The notes: a model not told the origin generated them from the sequence alone. Counted from the stretch's first letter, positions 46,972 to 58,337 are shown. The stretch: DNA of 64,000 nt from Tupaia tana (GCA_026018925.1 JAKSZU010000012.1:48063207-48127206), one strand, 5' to 3'. Made by a program: numbers and translations.

Positions 46972-47236
46972 TTTTTTTTTTCCCACTAAGAGAGACTTTT
47001 GCTAGAGGGTGCATGTGCTTGCTGAAAACACAGAGACAGACAAAGAGAAAGGGATAAATCACCCCCTGGGAGGGATGGCCACACTGCAATCCCTTCTCTA
47101 CTATTCTCCTCTAGGGATTTTGGGTACACATGAACATGTGCCTAGAGTGAGCTTTAAGCTGCCAGGTCTAGGACTTGAACCACATTTGGCCATGTGGAGT
47201 TCAGCACCACAGCCATTACACCACCTGCTGGCCCCT
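46972..47236 (-). mobile_element. SINE, long form, diverged
   Basis: Directly next to a short-form copy; ends CCACCTGCTGGCCCC. Confidence 0.82.
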
Positions 47237-47320
47237 GTATTTCTATTTTTCTAAAAATGACCAGAAAGTGACAATTTGTTGATAAAGGATAATTAGAATG
47301 AAAGAATGCTGTCCATGTTG

Positions 47321-47386
47321 CCAGCAGGTGGCATGGTGGTTAAGGCTCTGGACTCTCACCTGGCAGACTGCAGTTCGAGTCGTGTA
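47321..47386 (+). mobile_element. SINE head only
   Basis: Only the tRNA-like head, GCCAGCAGGTGGCATGGTGG to GTTCGAGTC, cut at the L1 end. Confidence 0.75.
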
Positions 47387-47394
47387 GTAAACAT

Positions 47395-47720
47395 TTGCAA
47401 TCCTCTTGTCTAGCTATTTTGAAATATATATTGAATTGTCACCAACTATAGTTACTGTACTGCGCTATGCACTGCAGAACTCATTCCACTTCTCTGCTTC
47501 CACTCTTACATGCCATTTGTGACAATATGGGCAATCCTGTAATAAATAATGTCAAGTGAAGCCAGCCAGGCACTGAAAGACAAATGCCCTATGTTCTTGC
47601 TTAATGGAACCGTAAAGATCTGACCACCTAGAAATGGAGAGTGAAACTGGGTGTCAGCAGCTGAGAACTGCAGGTGCAGCTTATTTTAACTATAGAAACA
47701 GACTTGTTTACAGAATGACC
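47395..47720 (-). mobile_element. L1 3' end with internal inversion
   Basis: 47395-47500 is antisense L1 3' UTR (TTTTGAAATATATATTGAATT, then the TAGTTACTGTACTGCGCTAT block). 47508-47640 is L1 in the opposite, plus orientation (CCATTTGTGACAATATGGG, then an AAGCCAGCCAGGCACTGAAAG block). This is what a minus-strand L1 with an inverted 5' portion would look like. Confidence 0.5.
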
Positions 47721-47721
47721 T

Positions 47722-47925
47722 AGGAATTAGGTTCTACTCTATCATTTACTAGCTGGGCAAGTTAGTTAAACTCTGAAGCCACAACTTCTTCATCTGAAAA
47801 AAACATAAACATTAACTGTACCTATTGCATAGGACTGAAGAACTAATTAAATAAACCGATGTCTGTAAAATGATTAACACAGTGTGGATTTTGGTAAGGC
47901 CCAATAACTGTTACCCATTATTATT
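47722..47925 (+). mobile_element. MIR relic
   Basis: TTTACTAGCTGGGCAAGTTA, CTTCTTCATCTGAAAA and TGTAAAATGATTAACACAGT match MIR. A TTA microsatellite (47919-47939) follows. Confidence 0.55.
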
Positions 47926-48041
47926 ATTATTATTATTATAGGAGAATAATAGTTTATTGTTGAACATCATAATGTTTCATAGGACATTCTCCTAATTCAT
48001 TTGCAAAAGTATCATGTTGAACCATTGAAATTACTGATATG

Positions 48042-48569
48042 CGAGGGACCAGCAGTTGGCGTAATGGCTATGTCATTGGACTCCCATGCAATCAACCGTG
48101 GTTTGAGTCCTGGACCCGGTGGCTTAAACTCACACCAGGCGAATGTGCATGAGTGCCCAAGATTCTGAGAGGAGAATGGAGGAGAAGGAACTGGCCATCC
48201 CCCTTAGGGGGTGATTTCTCGCTTTCTATCTCTCAGTCTCCCTTCGTCTTTCTGATGAGCACATGCGCCCTATAGCAAAAACCTCTCAAAAAAAAAAAAA
48301 TAGGGAACCAGCAGTTAGCGTAATGGCTATGTCGCTGGACTCCCACGTAGTCAACCGCGGTTCGTGTCCTGGACCCGGTGGCTTAAAACTCACGCCGGGT
48401 GCGTGTGCGTGTGTGCCCAAGATCCCGAGAGGAGAATGGAGGAGAGGGGATTGCAGCGTGACCATCCCCCCGGGGGGGTGATTTCTCGCTTTCTGTCTCT
48501 ATGTCTCTGTCTGTCTGATGAGCGCACGCGCCCTATAGCGAAAACCTCTCCAAAAAAAAAAAAAGAAAT
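48042..48569 (+). mobile_element. Tandem pair of long-form SINEs
   Basis: Copies at 48042-48301 and 48303-48569 share the outer TSD AAATTACTGATATG (48028-48041 and 48570-48583). The first has lost part of the body; the second is CpG-rich and younger. Confidence 0.93.
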
Positions 48570-48813
48570 AAATTACTGATATGTTACCATTGTTAATCTT
48601 CAGAAACAAATTTCTTGTGAGTCAACAGATTTGTAGTAAAGAGATACAATGCTATCTCTCTCTTCTAGATGCTGCTGCCAAAACGTACTCACAGGAGTTT
48701 CTTCCAAAAAGTACATATGGGAATTTCTTTAGATATACAGAAATGTTACTTCAGAATGTTTTTAAGGACAAAATATGTCTTTTGCATACATCTGACACCG
48801 GAACATTTTCTTT

Positions 48814-48991
48814 TCTTTTCTTAAAGAATTGTTTTATTTACTTTTATTCATTGTCATTATTTTAATTTAATTTTATTTTTGAAGTTGACCAGAGAGAGAA
48901 CGAAAGTGAGTAAGCTAGGTCCAGGATTCAAACCACGGTCAGCCATGGGAGACCCAAGCAGCCTTAACCACCATACCACCTGCCAACCCCA
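48814..48991 (-). mobile_element. SINE, short form
   Basis: TSD GAACATTTTCTTT at 48801-48813 and 48992-49004. Confidence 0.92.
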
Positions 48992-49115
48992 GAACATTTT
49001 CTTTAAATAGATCATCAATACCTCTCCCCTGCCTCTGCTACAACTAAGATGAGTGTGTCCAGAAGTCACAAATAACTATGCTCCAAGCAGAGCTTTTTGC
49101 CCTATGAATTATGGT

Positions 49116-49428
49116 GTTTTTTTTTTTTTTTTGAGAAGTTTTCGCTATAGGGAGCATGCGCTTGCCAGACAGAGAGAGACGTAGAGACAGAAAGCGAGAA
49201 ATCACCCCCAGGTGGGATGGTCACGCCACAATCCCTTCTCCTCCATTCTCCTCTCGGGATCTTGGGCACACACGCACACGCACCCGGCGTGAGTTTTAAG
49301 CCACTGGGTCCGGGACGCGAACCGCGGTCAACTACGTGGGAGTCCAGTGACACAGCCATTACGCTAACTGCTGGTTCCCAAATTTTTAAAAACTTTTTTG
49401 ATTTTTTTTTTAATTTGGGCATGCACAC
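49116..49428 (-). mobile_element. SINE, long form with 5' extra sequence
   Basis: SINE 49116-49379, but the TSD partner (ATGAATTATGGT, 49104-49115) is at 49429-49440. About 48 bp (AAATTTTTAAAAACTTTTTT onward, ending GGGCATGCACAC) lie between head and TSD. Confidence 0.85.
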
Positions 49429-49649
49429 ATGAATTATGGTTTTAACATTGCTCTTCCTTCTCTGTTCATCCCACAATCAAAATCTCCAAATTAGGATTTA
49501 TTCCCCTCTTCAGGCAAATCCAAATTAACGTTTACAGCTATATCATATAGGTCAATTAGACCATCCAGATAGACCTAATAAAGGTTTTATGTACATTATT
49601 TCCCCGTAGTAATAACTAGTTTGTAAGTAGATGAAGGATGGTCATTCTT

Positions 49650-49910
49650 GGGACCAGCAGTTGGAGTAATGGCTATGTCGCTGGACTCCCATGTAGTCGA
49701 ACATGATTCGCGTCCCAGACCCGGTGGCTTAAAACTCATGCCAGGCGCGTGTGCGTGCGTGCCCAAGATCCTGAGAGGAGAATGGAGGAGAAGGGATTGT
49801 GGCGTGGCCATCCCCCCTGGGGGGTGATTTCTCGCTTTCTATCTCTCTAACTCTCTCTGTCTGGTGAGCGCACGCGCCCTATAGCAAAAACCTCTCCAAA
49901 AAAAAAAAAA
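49650..49910 (+). mobile_element. SINE, long form
   Basis: TSD AAGGATGGTCATTCTT at 49634-49649 and 49911-49926. Confidence 0.95.
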
Positions 49911-50007
49911 AAGGATGGTCATTCTTCACTCTACTTACAAAGGGGTTATATAGATGATGTAGGAAACCAGGAGTGGACCCAAATGCAACAAAAAGTCTCT
50001 CCCAGAG

Positions 50008-50060
50008 GGGCCAGGTGGTGGTGTAATGGTATTGCAATTGGACTCAACGTAGGAAGGGGG

Positions 50061-50101
<41 letters not shown>

Positions 50102-50125
50102 AAATAAAGATAAACACTAAAAAAA
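50008..50125 (+). mobile_element. Divergent SINE-like element
   Basis: GGGGCCAGGTGGTGGTGTAATG head, no B box, (CT)n at 50061-50098, then AATAAATAAAGATAAAC. Confidence 0.5.
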
Positions 50126-50227
50126 TTAAAAACTAAATCTCCCCCAGAAAATATTAGATAGTCTTGCCAGATATTCCATTGTCTTGGCAAAGTTTTTCAG
50201 TCTCAGGATAGATAATAAAGCAGTCAA

Positions 50228-50425
50228 TGAATTGATATGTTTTATTGAGCAGTTACTATGTTCTAGGCATTCCATTAGGTTCTTTTATGAACTTTGTTTA
50301 ATTTACATCCCAGAACAATCTTGTAATGATGGTTCTTCTCAGCAAAAGAAGGTCTTAAAGAGAGTAGGTGACCTAGCAAGATCATGACTAATAAGTGGAA
50401 AAATGGGTTTTGAACACATCATTTA
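50228..50425 (-). mobile_element. MIR relic
   Basis: TTGAGCAGTTACTATGTTCT, TTTACATCCCAGAACAATCT and AGGTGACCTAGCAAGATCAT give the antisense MIR pattern. Confidence 0.55.
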
Positions 50426-51369
50426 GCTCCAATGTAACTTATTTTCTATCATATTTCTTGGAAACATCATTTTTTCCCAACTTTACATGTTTTTTATAGA
50501 TATATACATCACCCTAAAATCTAGTTGTATAATCAGAAACAATTTTACTGACTTAAGTTAAAGGGCCACTAGACTTCTCTTTTCCTTGCAGTTTTTGGTA
50601 ACTTTACAAACTATGATTTTCTCCCTGTGATTAAATGCTATCTACAAATCTAAGATGAGAGAAACCAACAAGGGGAAGGTACAAAACTATTACAAACAAA
50701 ACCAGAATGAGGGAAAATACTATTGTCAGTCTGGTCCCTTTGAATCCACAGAATAGAGTGAATCTCAGTCATCTCTGAGTTCCCTGGAATACCATATACA
50801 TTTAAATGATGAAATAAAAATTAACCCACTTGTGCAATTTAGACAAGTCATGAACTCTCTTTGGAAGAGTGGGACCAAAAAATCTGGCATAACTCTGCCT
50901 CTGGACATCTGTGACCTTCTAATGCCACTAGTCAACTTGTACAAGGTTATGTGAAAAACAAAGAATTTGTGGAGCTGTGTTTTGGTTGCTTGATGGTAAA
51001 CAGTCTCAAGGGACAATAAACTATCTTTCCAAAGACTAGTTATCTCCTGAGAGTTTTTCTCTGGATCATACCTAATTTAGAAGAAGTTGGCCATTACTTT
51101 AGTTGTTTGTTGTTGTTGTTGGTGGTGGTGGTGGTTTTATTTGTTTGTTTGCTTAATAATGAGGGAGGAGCACTTCGGAACTTTGAGGAATTGTAGTTTC
51201 CTTTGGGCAAAAAACAATCTAGGATTTATATCAATAAACTCTAAATCTTTTGTACGTAAATAATCTGGTGAGCAAGAGAGACAATTTACATTTGTAAGGA
51301 CTTGATCCGCCACAAGAAAGAAATTCTCCCAAATTCATGAAAATATTCCTCTGCCTTATAGTATTTCCA

Positions 51370-51626
51370 TTTTTTTTTTGAGAGGTTTTTGCTATAGGGC
51401 ATATGCGCTGGCCAGAAAGACAGAGACAGAGAGACAGAAAGCGAGAAATTATTCCCCAGGGGTGATGGCCACGCCACAATCCCTTCTCTTCCATTCTCCT
51501 CTGGGGATCTTGGGCACGCACGCACATGTGCCCAGCCTGAGTTTAAGCCACCGGGTCCAAGACTCGCACCATGGTCGACTATATGGGACTCCAGCGACAT
51601 AGCCATTACGCTAACTGCTGGTCCCT
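51370..51626 (-). mobile_element. SINE, long form
   Basis: Near full length; ends CTAACTGCTGGTCCC. Confidence 0.92.
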
Positions 51627-51686
51627 CCATGTTTGTTTTGATATGAAATTATTCTCCAAAACTTTTCCAGTTAGAATTGACCCTTA

Positions 51687-52246
51687 AGGGGCCAGCTGGT
51701 GATGTGATGAATAGGTAACTGGATCCCACATGGCTGACTACACAGTTCAAGTCCCAGATCTGGCAACTTGGAAAACAAGAAGTCCTATGGAATTGTCCAT
51801 GTAATGAGGATCCAAGGTCTCCTATGAGCAGCAAAGCAGGAACTGATGCCTCTTGACAGCAGCCATGTAAGTGAGCCTTCTTGGGAATGGATCCTCTGAC
51901 CCTAGTCTAGCCTTCACATACCTGAAGCCCCGGATAACATGTTCACTGCACTGAGCCAGAAATACCTGATTAAGCAACTCCCAGATCCTGACCTTCTAAA
52001 ACTGTATGAGATGATAACTGATTTTCGTTTTAAACTTCTAAGTTTTAGGGAAATTTTCTAGGCAGCAATGGCTGAATAACAGACTTAGTGAACATAGTAC
52101 TTCTGAAAGGAGGAAGAAATGAAGGAGAAGGGATTACAGCATGACCATCCCCAATGGGAAAGTCCTTTCTCACTTTTCCCTTCCTCTCTTTCTCTCTGTC
52201 TCTCTCCAGCAAATATACACATCTTCTCACAAACTTGAAAAAAAAA
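51687..52246 (+). mobile_element. Chimeric SINE: SINE head, MLT1 LTR piece, SINE tail
   Basis: 51689-51780 is a SINE head, 51781-52090 is MLT1-like LTR, 52100-52246 is the 3' half of a SINE with A tail. The same 11 bases AATTGACCCTT occur at 51676-51686 and 52247-52257, as if the whole were one insertion. Confidence 0.6.
51765..52080 (+). mobile_element. MLT1-type MaLR LTR, 3' part
   Basis: The order GTAAGTGAGCCTTCTTGGGA, ATGGATCCTCTGACCC, CTGAGCCAGAAATACC, CTAAGTTTTAGGG, GCAGCAATGGCTGAATAAC is that of an MLT1-class LTR. It lies between two halves of a SINE (see the composite at 51687-52246). Confidence 0.6.
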
Positions 52247-52257
52247 TTGACCCTTGG

Positions 52258-52815
52258 GACCAGCAGATGGCATAATGGTTACATTGCTGGATTCCTATGT
52301 AGTCAACAGCAGTTCAAGTGCCAGACTGGGTAGCTTAAAACTTAAGCCGGGCAGGGGGACCAGCAGTTAGCGTAATGGCTATGTCGCTGGATTCCCACGT
52401 AGTCAACTGCGGTTCACGTTCCGGACCGGATGGCTTAAACTCACTCTGGGCGCGTGTGCGTGCATGCCCAAGATCCTGAGAGGAGAATGGAGGAGAAGGG
52501 ATTGCTGCGTGGCCATCCCCCCTGGGGGGTGATTTCTCGCTTTCTATCTCTCTGTCTGTCTCTGTCTGTCTGGCGAGCGCACGCACCCTATAGCAAAAAC
52601 CTCTCCATAAAAAAGAAAAAAAAAAACTTAAGCCAGGCATATATGTGTGCATGCCCAAGATCCTGAGAGAAGAATGGAGGATGAGAGGAGAATGGAGGAG
52701 AAGGGATTGCGGCGTGGCCATCCCCCCTTGGGGGTGATTTCTCACTTTCTGTCTCTCTGGCAAGCGCACAAACCCTATAGCAAAAAAAAAAAAAACCTCT
52801 CCAAAAAAAAAAAAA
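52258..52815 (+). mobile_element. SINE interrupted by a nested SINE
   Basis: Outer copy 52258-52353 plus 52640-52815; inner copy 52354-52622. Inner TSD AAAACTTAAGCC(G/A)GGCA at 52337-52353 and 52623-52639, one mismatch. The outer copy also repeats GAGAGGAGAATGGAGGA. Confidence 0.92.
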
Positions 52816-53344
52816 GCTGTGTCTTGTTGGTTTCTTCTGCGCAATAACAAAAGCACTTCATATACTTTAAAGGTTATGTAACTTCCAGGCAGCGGAACTT
52901 ACATCGTTACTATGTCAGGATAGCAAGTACCCCTTTCTAAATTTAGAATAGATTTGGCCTTAGACCAGGTGGGTTGTGTTTTTTCTCATATTTATTTTAA
53001 GTACTACTGAACAGGAGGCAGGTGTGGGGAGGACACCACAAAAGTGTAAGTGGAAATTGTTTTCGTAAAGAAATCAAAAGAATAGCTAGACCAATATTGT
53101 AATGGATAATGTAGTCCTTAGATGTTGTTATACAGTATGTTAGATTTCACAAAATTTTTCCATGCTTGATTTCCCCTTCTCTTTTGAAACCTTGTAATGA
53201 AATGGAACCAATGCAGGTTATACACTAAATTAAGACACAAATGCTTTGAGATTAGGTGGATTTATGCCCTAATTTATTGATTTAGGAGTAGGATGAACTG
53301 AAAAGAACATGAAGAGAAGCACTATTGAGACTTTTTATTTCTAG

Positions 53345-53600
53345 CGTCTTTTTTGTTTCTTGCCATACGGCGTGCATTCACGCCCCTGGGTGCTGGGCGG
53401 TGGGGAGAAAGTGAGAAAGCACTCATCTGGGAGGATGGCCACACCGTAATCCTTTCTCCTCCATCCCTCCATTCTCCTCTCAGGATCTTGGGCATGTGCA
53501 CACATGCACTGAATGTTGTTCAAACCACCAGGCCCAGGATTTGAACCATGCAGCCATGTGGTATCCAGCTGCCTTGACCATCATACCATCTGCTGACCCA
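53345..53600 (-). mobile_element. SINE, long form, diverged
   Basis: Contains a CCCTGGGTGCTGGGCGGTGG insertion before the body; ends CCATCTGCTGACCC. Confidence 0.72.
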
Positions 53601-53718
53601 TTTCTAGTTTCTTAATGAATTGAGCAATTCATTTTGTATTGACTGTATTGGAGGCTACTGTCTCAGTTTTGAGGACCAGATTCTTAGCCACCAAGAGGCA
53701 GGAACCTTGTTTTTTTAT

Positions 53719-54315
53719 TAAAAAAAAAAAAAAAAAAAAAGAAAAGAAAAAAAAAGAAAAGAAAAGAAAAGAGAAAAAGAAAAAAGAAAAAAAATGCCAG
53801 AGGGCATATGCATTCCCAGAGAAATACAAAAAGTTTTCTTTTTCTTTTTGGAGAGGTTTTTGCTATAGGGCGCAAGCACTAGCCAGAAAGACAGAGAACG
53901 AGAAATCACCCCCCAGGGGGATGGCCACGTTGCAATCCCTTCTCCTCCATTCTCCTCTCGGGATCTTGGGCACTCACACACACGTGCCCTGCATGAGTTT
54001 AAGCCATGGGGTCCGGGACTCAAACCATGATCAACTACGTGGGAGTCCAGCGACATAGCCATTACTCCAACTGCTGTTACCTCCCAGAGAGATACAAAAA
54101 AAGAGAGAGACAAAGTGAGAAAGCACCCCCTACCCCATGGGGGGTTTGTCATACTGCAATCTCTCCTCCTTCATCTCTCCCTCCTTCGGGGATTTTGCAT
54201 TTGTACAGGCATATGTGCCCAACACATTTGACAAGCCACTGATCTAAGACTCCGACCAAGCAGTTGACCACGTGAGCCCCAGCCACCTTGACCACCAGGC
54301 CACTGGCTGACCCAG
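53719..54315 (-). mobile_element. SINE interrupted by a nested SINE
   Basis: Outer copy starts with an A-rich AAAAG tract (53719-53794) and runs 53795-53833 and 54101-54315; inner copy 53834-54082. CCCAGAGA(A/G)ATACAAAAA is repeated at 53815-53832 and 54083-54100. Confidence 0.82.
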
Positions 54316-54499
54316 GAGGAGCCTAAACTTATAGGCACCTACGAAAATTCTCAAGGCATCACGCAGGTCCTGGGTCACAGAGGATTTTACCTTCTCTTTG
54401 TCCCATGCTCTCTCTCATGAAGGATGAATTAAACCATTCTTCCACTGTGTCCACCCAATCCATTATAGTTTTTAGCCAAACACTCCCCCCTGCTCCTTA

Positions 54500-54695
54500 G
54501 AAGAGCTCTGTAGTTACATAGACCATGTTCAAACCCTGGCTCTCCCACTTTTTGTGTGACTTCAGAAATTTTCTTAACCTGTTTAAATCTATGTATCTTC
54601 ATCTGTTAAATGGGAGTGAAGATAGTACATGCCCACTAAAGTGGTTTTATAGATTAAGTGAGCTAATGCCCAGTAAAGCACTTTTCACCTTCATA
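54500..54695 (+). mobile_element. MIR relic
   Basis: TTCAAACCCTGGCTCTCCCA, TGTGTGACTTCAGAAATTT and TCTTCATCTGTTAAATGGGA match the MIR core and flanks. Confidence 0.6.
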
Positions 54696-54704
54696 GTGCT
54701 GATC

Positions 54705-54940
54705 CTTTTTTTAAAGATTTTTTGCCATAGAGGGTGTGCACTCGATAAAGACAAATAAGAGGGTGAGAAATCATCCCCCAGGGGGTATGGCCATGCAACA
54801 ATCCTTCCTCCATTCTCCTCCTGGGATTTTGGGCACGCACATGTATCCAGGATGATTTTTAAGCTGCCGTGTCCAGGACTAGAACCACCATTGGCCATGT
54901 GGTAGTCCAGTGCCTTAACCACAACACCTGCTGGGCCCAG
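54705..54940 (-). mobile_element. SINE, long form, diverged
   Basis: TTTTTTGCCATAGAGGGTGTG start, ends CACCTGCTGGGCCC. Confidence 0.78.
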
Positions 54941-55219
54941 TGCTTACCCTTAAGTACTAGTTTGTCAGGGTTGGAGACCCTGCCCTCAGAGCTCCAGCCC
55001 CTACCGTGGGGAACATAAACTATAATAAGAGACAAGACATGCAAATACAGTAAAAGTGTACTAGCACTGAAATCATAATGCTGTGAGCAACACAGAACTT
55101 CAGAAAAGAGAGAGATTTACATGGGAGTGGCCTAGGAAGATTTTGTCAAAGAAAAACATATCATAGAATTTAAAAATTGGATAGGATTTGAGTAGGTAAA
55201 AGAAACAGGACAGTATTTC

Positions 55220-55301
55220 TATTGGATTGTCGGGAAAGTCATGATACATTTTTGAACAGAAAAACAGAAAAGCATGTCATAACTTTTCCAAAGACTCAAT
55301 A
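55220..55301. mobile_element. Mariner-type MITE, copy 3
   Basis: The most diverged copy, with the same inverted ends (TATTGGATTGTCGGGAAAG and its partner near 55282-55301) and about 7 extra bases in the loop. Confidence 0.65.
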
Positions 55302-55695
55302 GTTGAAAGGAGAACAGAAATATATGAAAAAGAAAGGAGGATCTGGATGAAAGGCCATGAGTAGACCATGTGGTACATAACAGGGATAATTACGCACCTC
55401 AGTGGGATTTGACTAAAAAAGCCAGATCAAGCGAGACTGGCACACTTGGCAGAGGAGCGGGAAGGCGGACATTTAAGGAGTTGGAAAGCAGACGAGTAAC
55501 GTGATAATAGAGAGCAGGAAGGGTTATAGAGGGAAAGGAAGGGAACTGAGAGACTAAACAGCAAGCTATCACAGATAGAGGCTGCAGCGCTCTCTGTTGG
55601 AGGTGGGGCGGAATTGCAGGTATCGACTGGTCCCCATGGCCAAGGCGCAGGATACCCGCCAGTCAGCAAAAGGGGAAGATAGAAGATCACGTGGT

Positions 55696-55966
55696 GGGAA
55701 CCAGTAGGCTGTGTAATGGTTACATCCCTGGACTCCCACGTAGTTGACCGTGATTTGAGTCTTGGACTCAGAGGCTTGGAGCTCACACTGTGCATGTGTG
55801 CATGTGTGCCCAAAATCACAAGAGGAGAATGGAAGAGAAGGGATTGTGGCACAGCCATTCTCCCTGGAGGGGGTGATTTCTCACTTTCTGTCTCTCTGTC
55901 TCTCTCTGTGTCTCCAGAGAGCACACACGCCCTATAGCAAAAATCTCTAAAAAAAAATAATAAAAG
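55696..55966 (+). mobile_element. SINE, long form
   Basis: Flanked by TCACGTG on both sides (short or degraded TSD). Head reads AACCAGTAGGCTGTGTAATG. Confidence 0.85.
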
Positions 55967-56272
55967 GTCACGTGATGCTGGAGTATGAGGATTTGTATTC
56001 ATGACTTTAGGATGTTGGTTTTACTGTAGAAATAATTATAATTATGCAAAAAAAAGCAAAGGATCCAAGAAAGAATTGCCAGAGGAGAAATTAAAAATAT
56101 GCTATATGAAAGCACCCACCTTGATCTTGAAAGAAAACAAAGCCACGGCAACAAGGACAGTTAAGCAATCTTGAGCATAGACAACCAGCACACAACTACC
56201 TGACGTCAGTGTGAACAGAGCTGAGATCAACCACATAAAACATTTTATGTACAGTAAGAAAGCTAACGATTG

Positions 56273-56530
56273 GGACCAGCAGTTGGCATAATAGCTATGT
56301 TGCTGGACTCGATGTAGTCAACCGGGGTTCGAGGCCCAGACCCGTTGGCTTAAACTCACACCAGGTGCATGTGCATGCATGCCCAAGATCCTGAGAGGAC
56401 AATGGAGGAGAAGGGATTGCAGCATGGCCATCCCCCTTGGGGGGAGATTTCTCATTTTCTGTCTCTCTCTTGCTGGTGAGCGCATGCACTCTATAGCAAA
56501 AAAAAAAAAAAAAAACCTCTCCAAAAAAAG
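56273..56530 (+). mobile_element. SINE, long form
   Basis: Anticodon region shortened (GGACTCGATGTAG). Tail of 17 A interrupted by CCTCTCC. Confidence 0.88.
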
Positions 56531-56781
56531 AAAGCTCTCAACCAAGTAAATAAAGTATATGTAAGTTGTAGTCTTCTTTTCATACTTATATGAAAACTTG
56601 CCAATGCATTCAGACCTTGTATCTGTGCCAGACATTCTTCTATGTTACATTTGATAAACCTGTTATACTTAAAATACAACAGAATTTATTGGCAGTATCA
56701 CTTAGAACTATACAACTAATGTTTAATGTACTTGAAAGAAAAGTTTCCTTGTAATAAATAATGAACTAAAACTTTCTTTTT

Positions 56782-57052
56782 TTTTTTTTTTCTTTTTTTG
56801 AGAGGTTTTCGCTATAGGGTGCGTGCACTCGCCAGACAGACAGAGAGAGACAGAGAGACAGAAAGCAAGAAATCACCCCCCAGGGGGGCTGGTCACGCCC
56901 CAATCCCTTCTCCTCCATTCTCCTCTCGGGATCTTGGGCACGCACGCACACGTGCCCAGCGTGAGTTTTAAGCCACCGGGTCCGGGACACAAACCACGGT
57001 CAACTACGTGGGAGTCCAGCGACATAGCCATTACGCTAACTGCTGGTTCCCT
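56782..57052 (-). mobile_element. SINE, long form
   Basis: CTAAAACTT(T/C)CTTTTTT lies on both sides as a TSD, with one mismatch. CpG-rich. Confidence 0.92.
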
Positions 57053-57230
57053 AAAACTTCCTTTTTTTAAAAAAGAATCAAATGTAAGATAACAATGAGT
57101 AAAACTGATTGGGAGCAATAGAAAAAAAAAGACATGAGGAACTTTTTGAAAGATGAACTATCAGTATTTAGGGACAAATTGGGTAAAGAAAAAGAAAAAA
57201 CAAAGTCTCTAGGTTTAAAGATAAATGAGG

Positions 57231-57350
57231 GATCTTCAAAAAGTTCATAGGAAATGCATATTATGACAAAATTGTGTGTGGATTTCAAATTTTTTGTACC
57301 AAAATAAACTCCTATCTTTGATTTCATTTGTCTATGAACTTTCCGAAGCC
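57231..57350 (-). mobile_element. Second MITE family, copy 2
   Basis: Starts GATCTTCAAAAAGTTCATAG and ends TATGAACTTTCCGAAG, an imperfect inverted pair. The middle contains TTTTGTACCAAAATAAACTC, shared in reverse complement with the copy at 46401. A possible third, badly eroded end is at about 21270-21305. Confidence 0.62.
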
Positions 57351-57446
57351 TTCCCATATTACAGCTTATGATACAATATCACAATGTGCCAGTAGCACAA
57401 TTCTCCTTAAATTATGACATGCCTTTGCCTATACGACCTAAACTTT

Positions 57447-57513
57447 TTTTTTATTTTTTAAAGAATTGTTTAATTTTACTTACTGTTATTTATTTTTTTA
57501 GTTTGTGATTGCC

Positions 57514-57556
<43 letters not shown>

Positions 57557-57718
57557 TATATGTATATATATATATATATATATATGGCAGAGAGAGAGAC
57601 AGAGACAGACAGAAAGAGAGAGAGAAAGAGAGAAAGCCTCCAGGTCCAGGACTCAAAGCACAGTCAGCCATCTGGGAGTCCAGTGCCTTAACCACCACAC
57701 CACCTGCTGGCCCCCAAG
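57447..57718 (-). mobile_element. SINE, short form with (TA)n
   Basis: TSD CCTAAACTTT at 57437-57446 and 57719-57728. A TA repeat (about 57517-57586) sits between tail complement and body. Confidence 0.9.
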
Positions 57719-57980
57719 CCTAAACTTTCATTATTTTAAGCTTCATGAAATGAATCAAAACCCTATTTTATCCATTTTGTAACTTTGAAGCTTAACTTCA
57801 AATTTACTTTATTCATTTAGTAAATGTTTCTTGGAGACCCTACTATATCAGACACTGTGTTAGGCACTGGAATTAAACAAAACCATTGAAATGCCCCTTT
57901 TGGGCTTTTTCAGTCTTTGGTACTTGGGAGTTAGCAGGGGACAGAAGAGGAGACAGCAGAGGTATAAATTGTATTATAGG

Positions 57981-58210
57981 GGACCAGCAGGTGGCATGGT
58001 GGTTAAGGTGCTGGACACTCCCATATGGCCTACCATGGTTCAAGTCCTAGACCTGATGGCTTGCCTTCTCACTTTCTCTCTCTCTCTCTCTTTTTCTCTC
58101 TCCCTCTCTCTCTCCCTCTTTCTCTGCATGTGTGTCTCTCTCTGGTAAAATTAAAGTAAAATGAATGAATAAATAAAATTAAATAAATAATTTAAAAATA
58201 ATAATAATAA
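57981..58210 (+). mobile_element. SINE, short form, just upstream of OR10V1
   Basis: TSD ATAAATTGTATTATAGG at 57964-57980 and 58211-58227. Its end is 127 bp from the OR10V1 splice acceptor, so it lies in the OR10V1 5' intron or UTR. Confidence 0.93.
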
Positions 58211-58319
58211 ATAAATTGTATTATAGGATCTGCTCTGAAGTGAACGTAGGCACGTCATTGCTGAGGTACCTTGGAGAGTGCTCTAACACTGACTGGAGGA
58301 GATGCCTTGAGACTCACAT

Positions 58320-58337
58320 CGTCTTTCCTGTCTGTAG
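58320..58337 (+). promoter_or_regulatory. OR10V1: Splice acceptor of OR10V1 coding exon
   Basis: A pyrimidine-rich run ending in CTGTAG lies 16 bases upstream of the OR10V1 ATG. OR genes usually have an intron in the 5' UTR and a single coding exon, so this is the likely acceptor. Confidence 0.55.
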
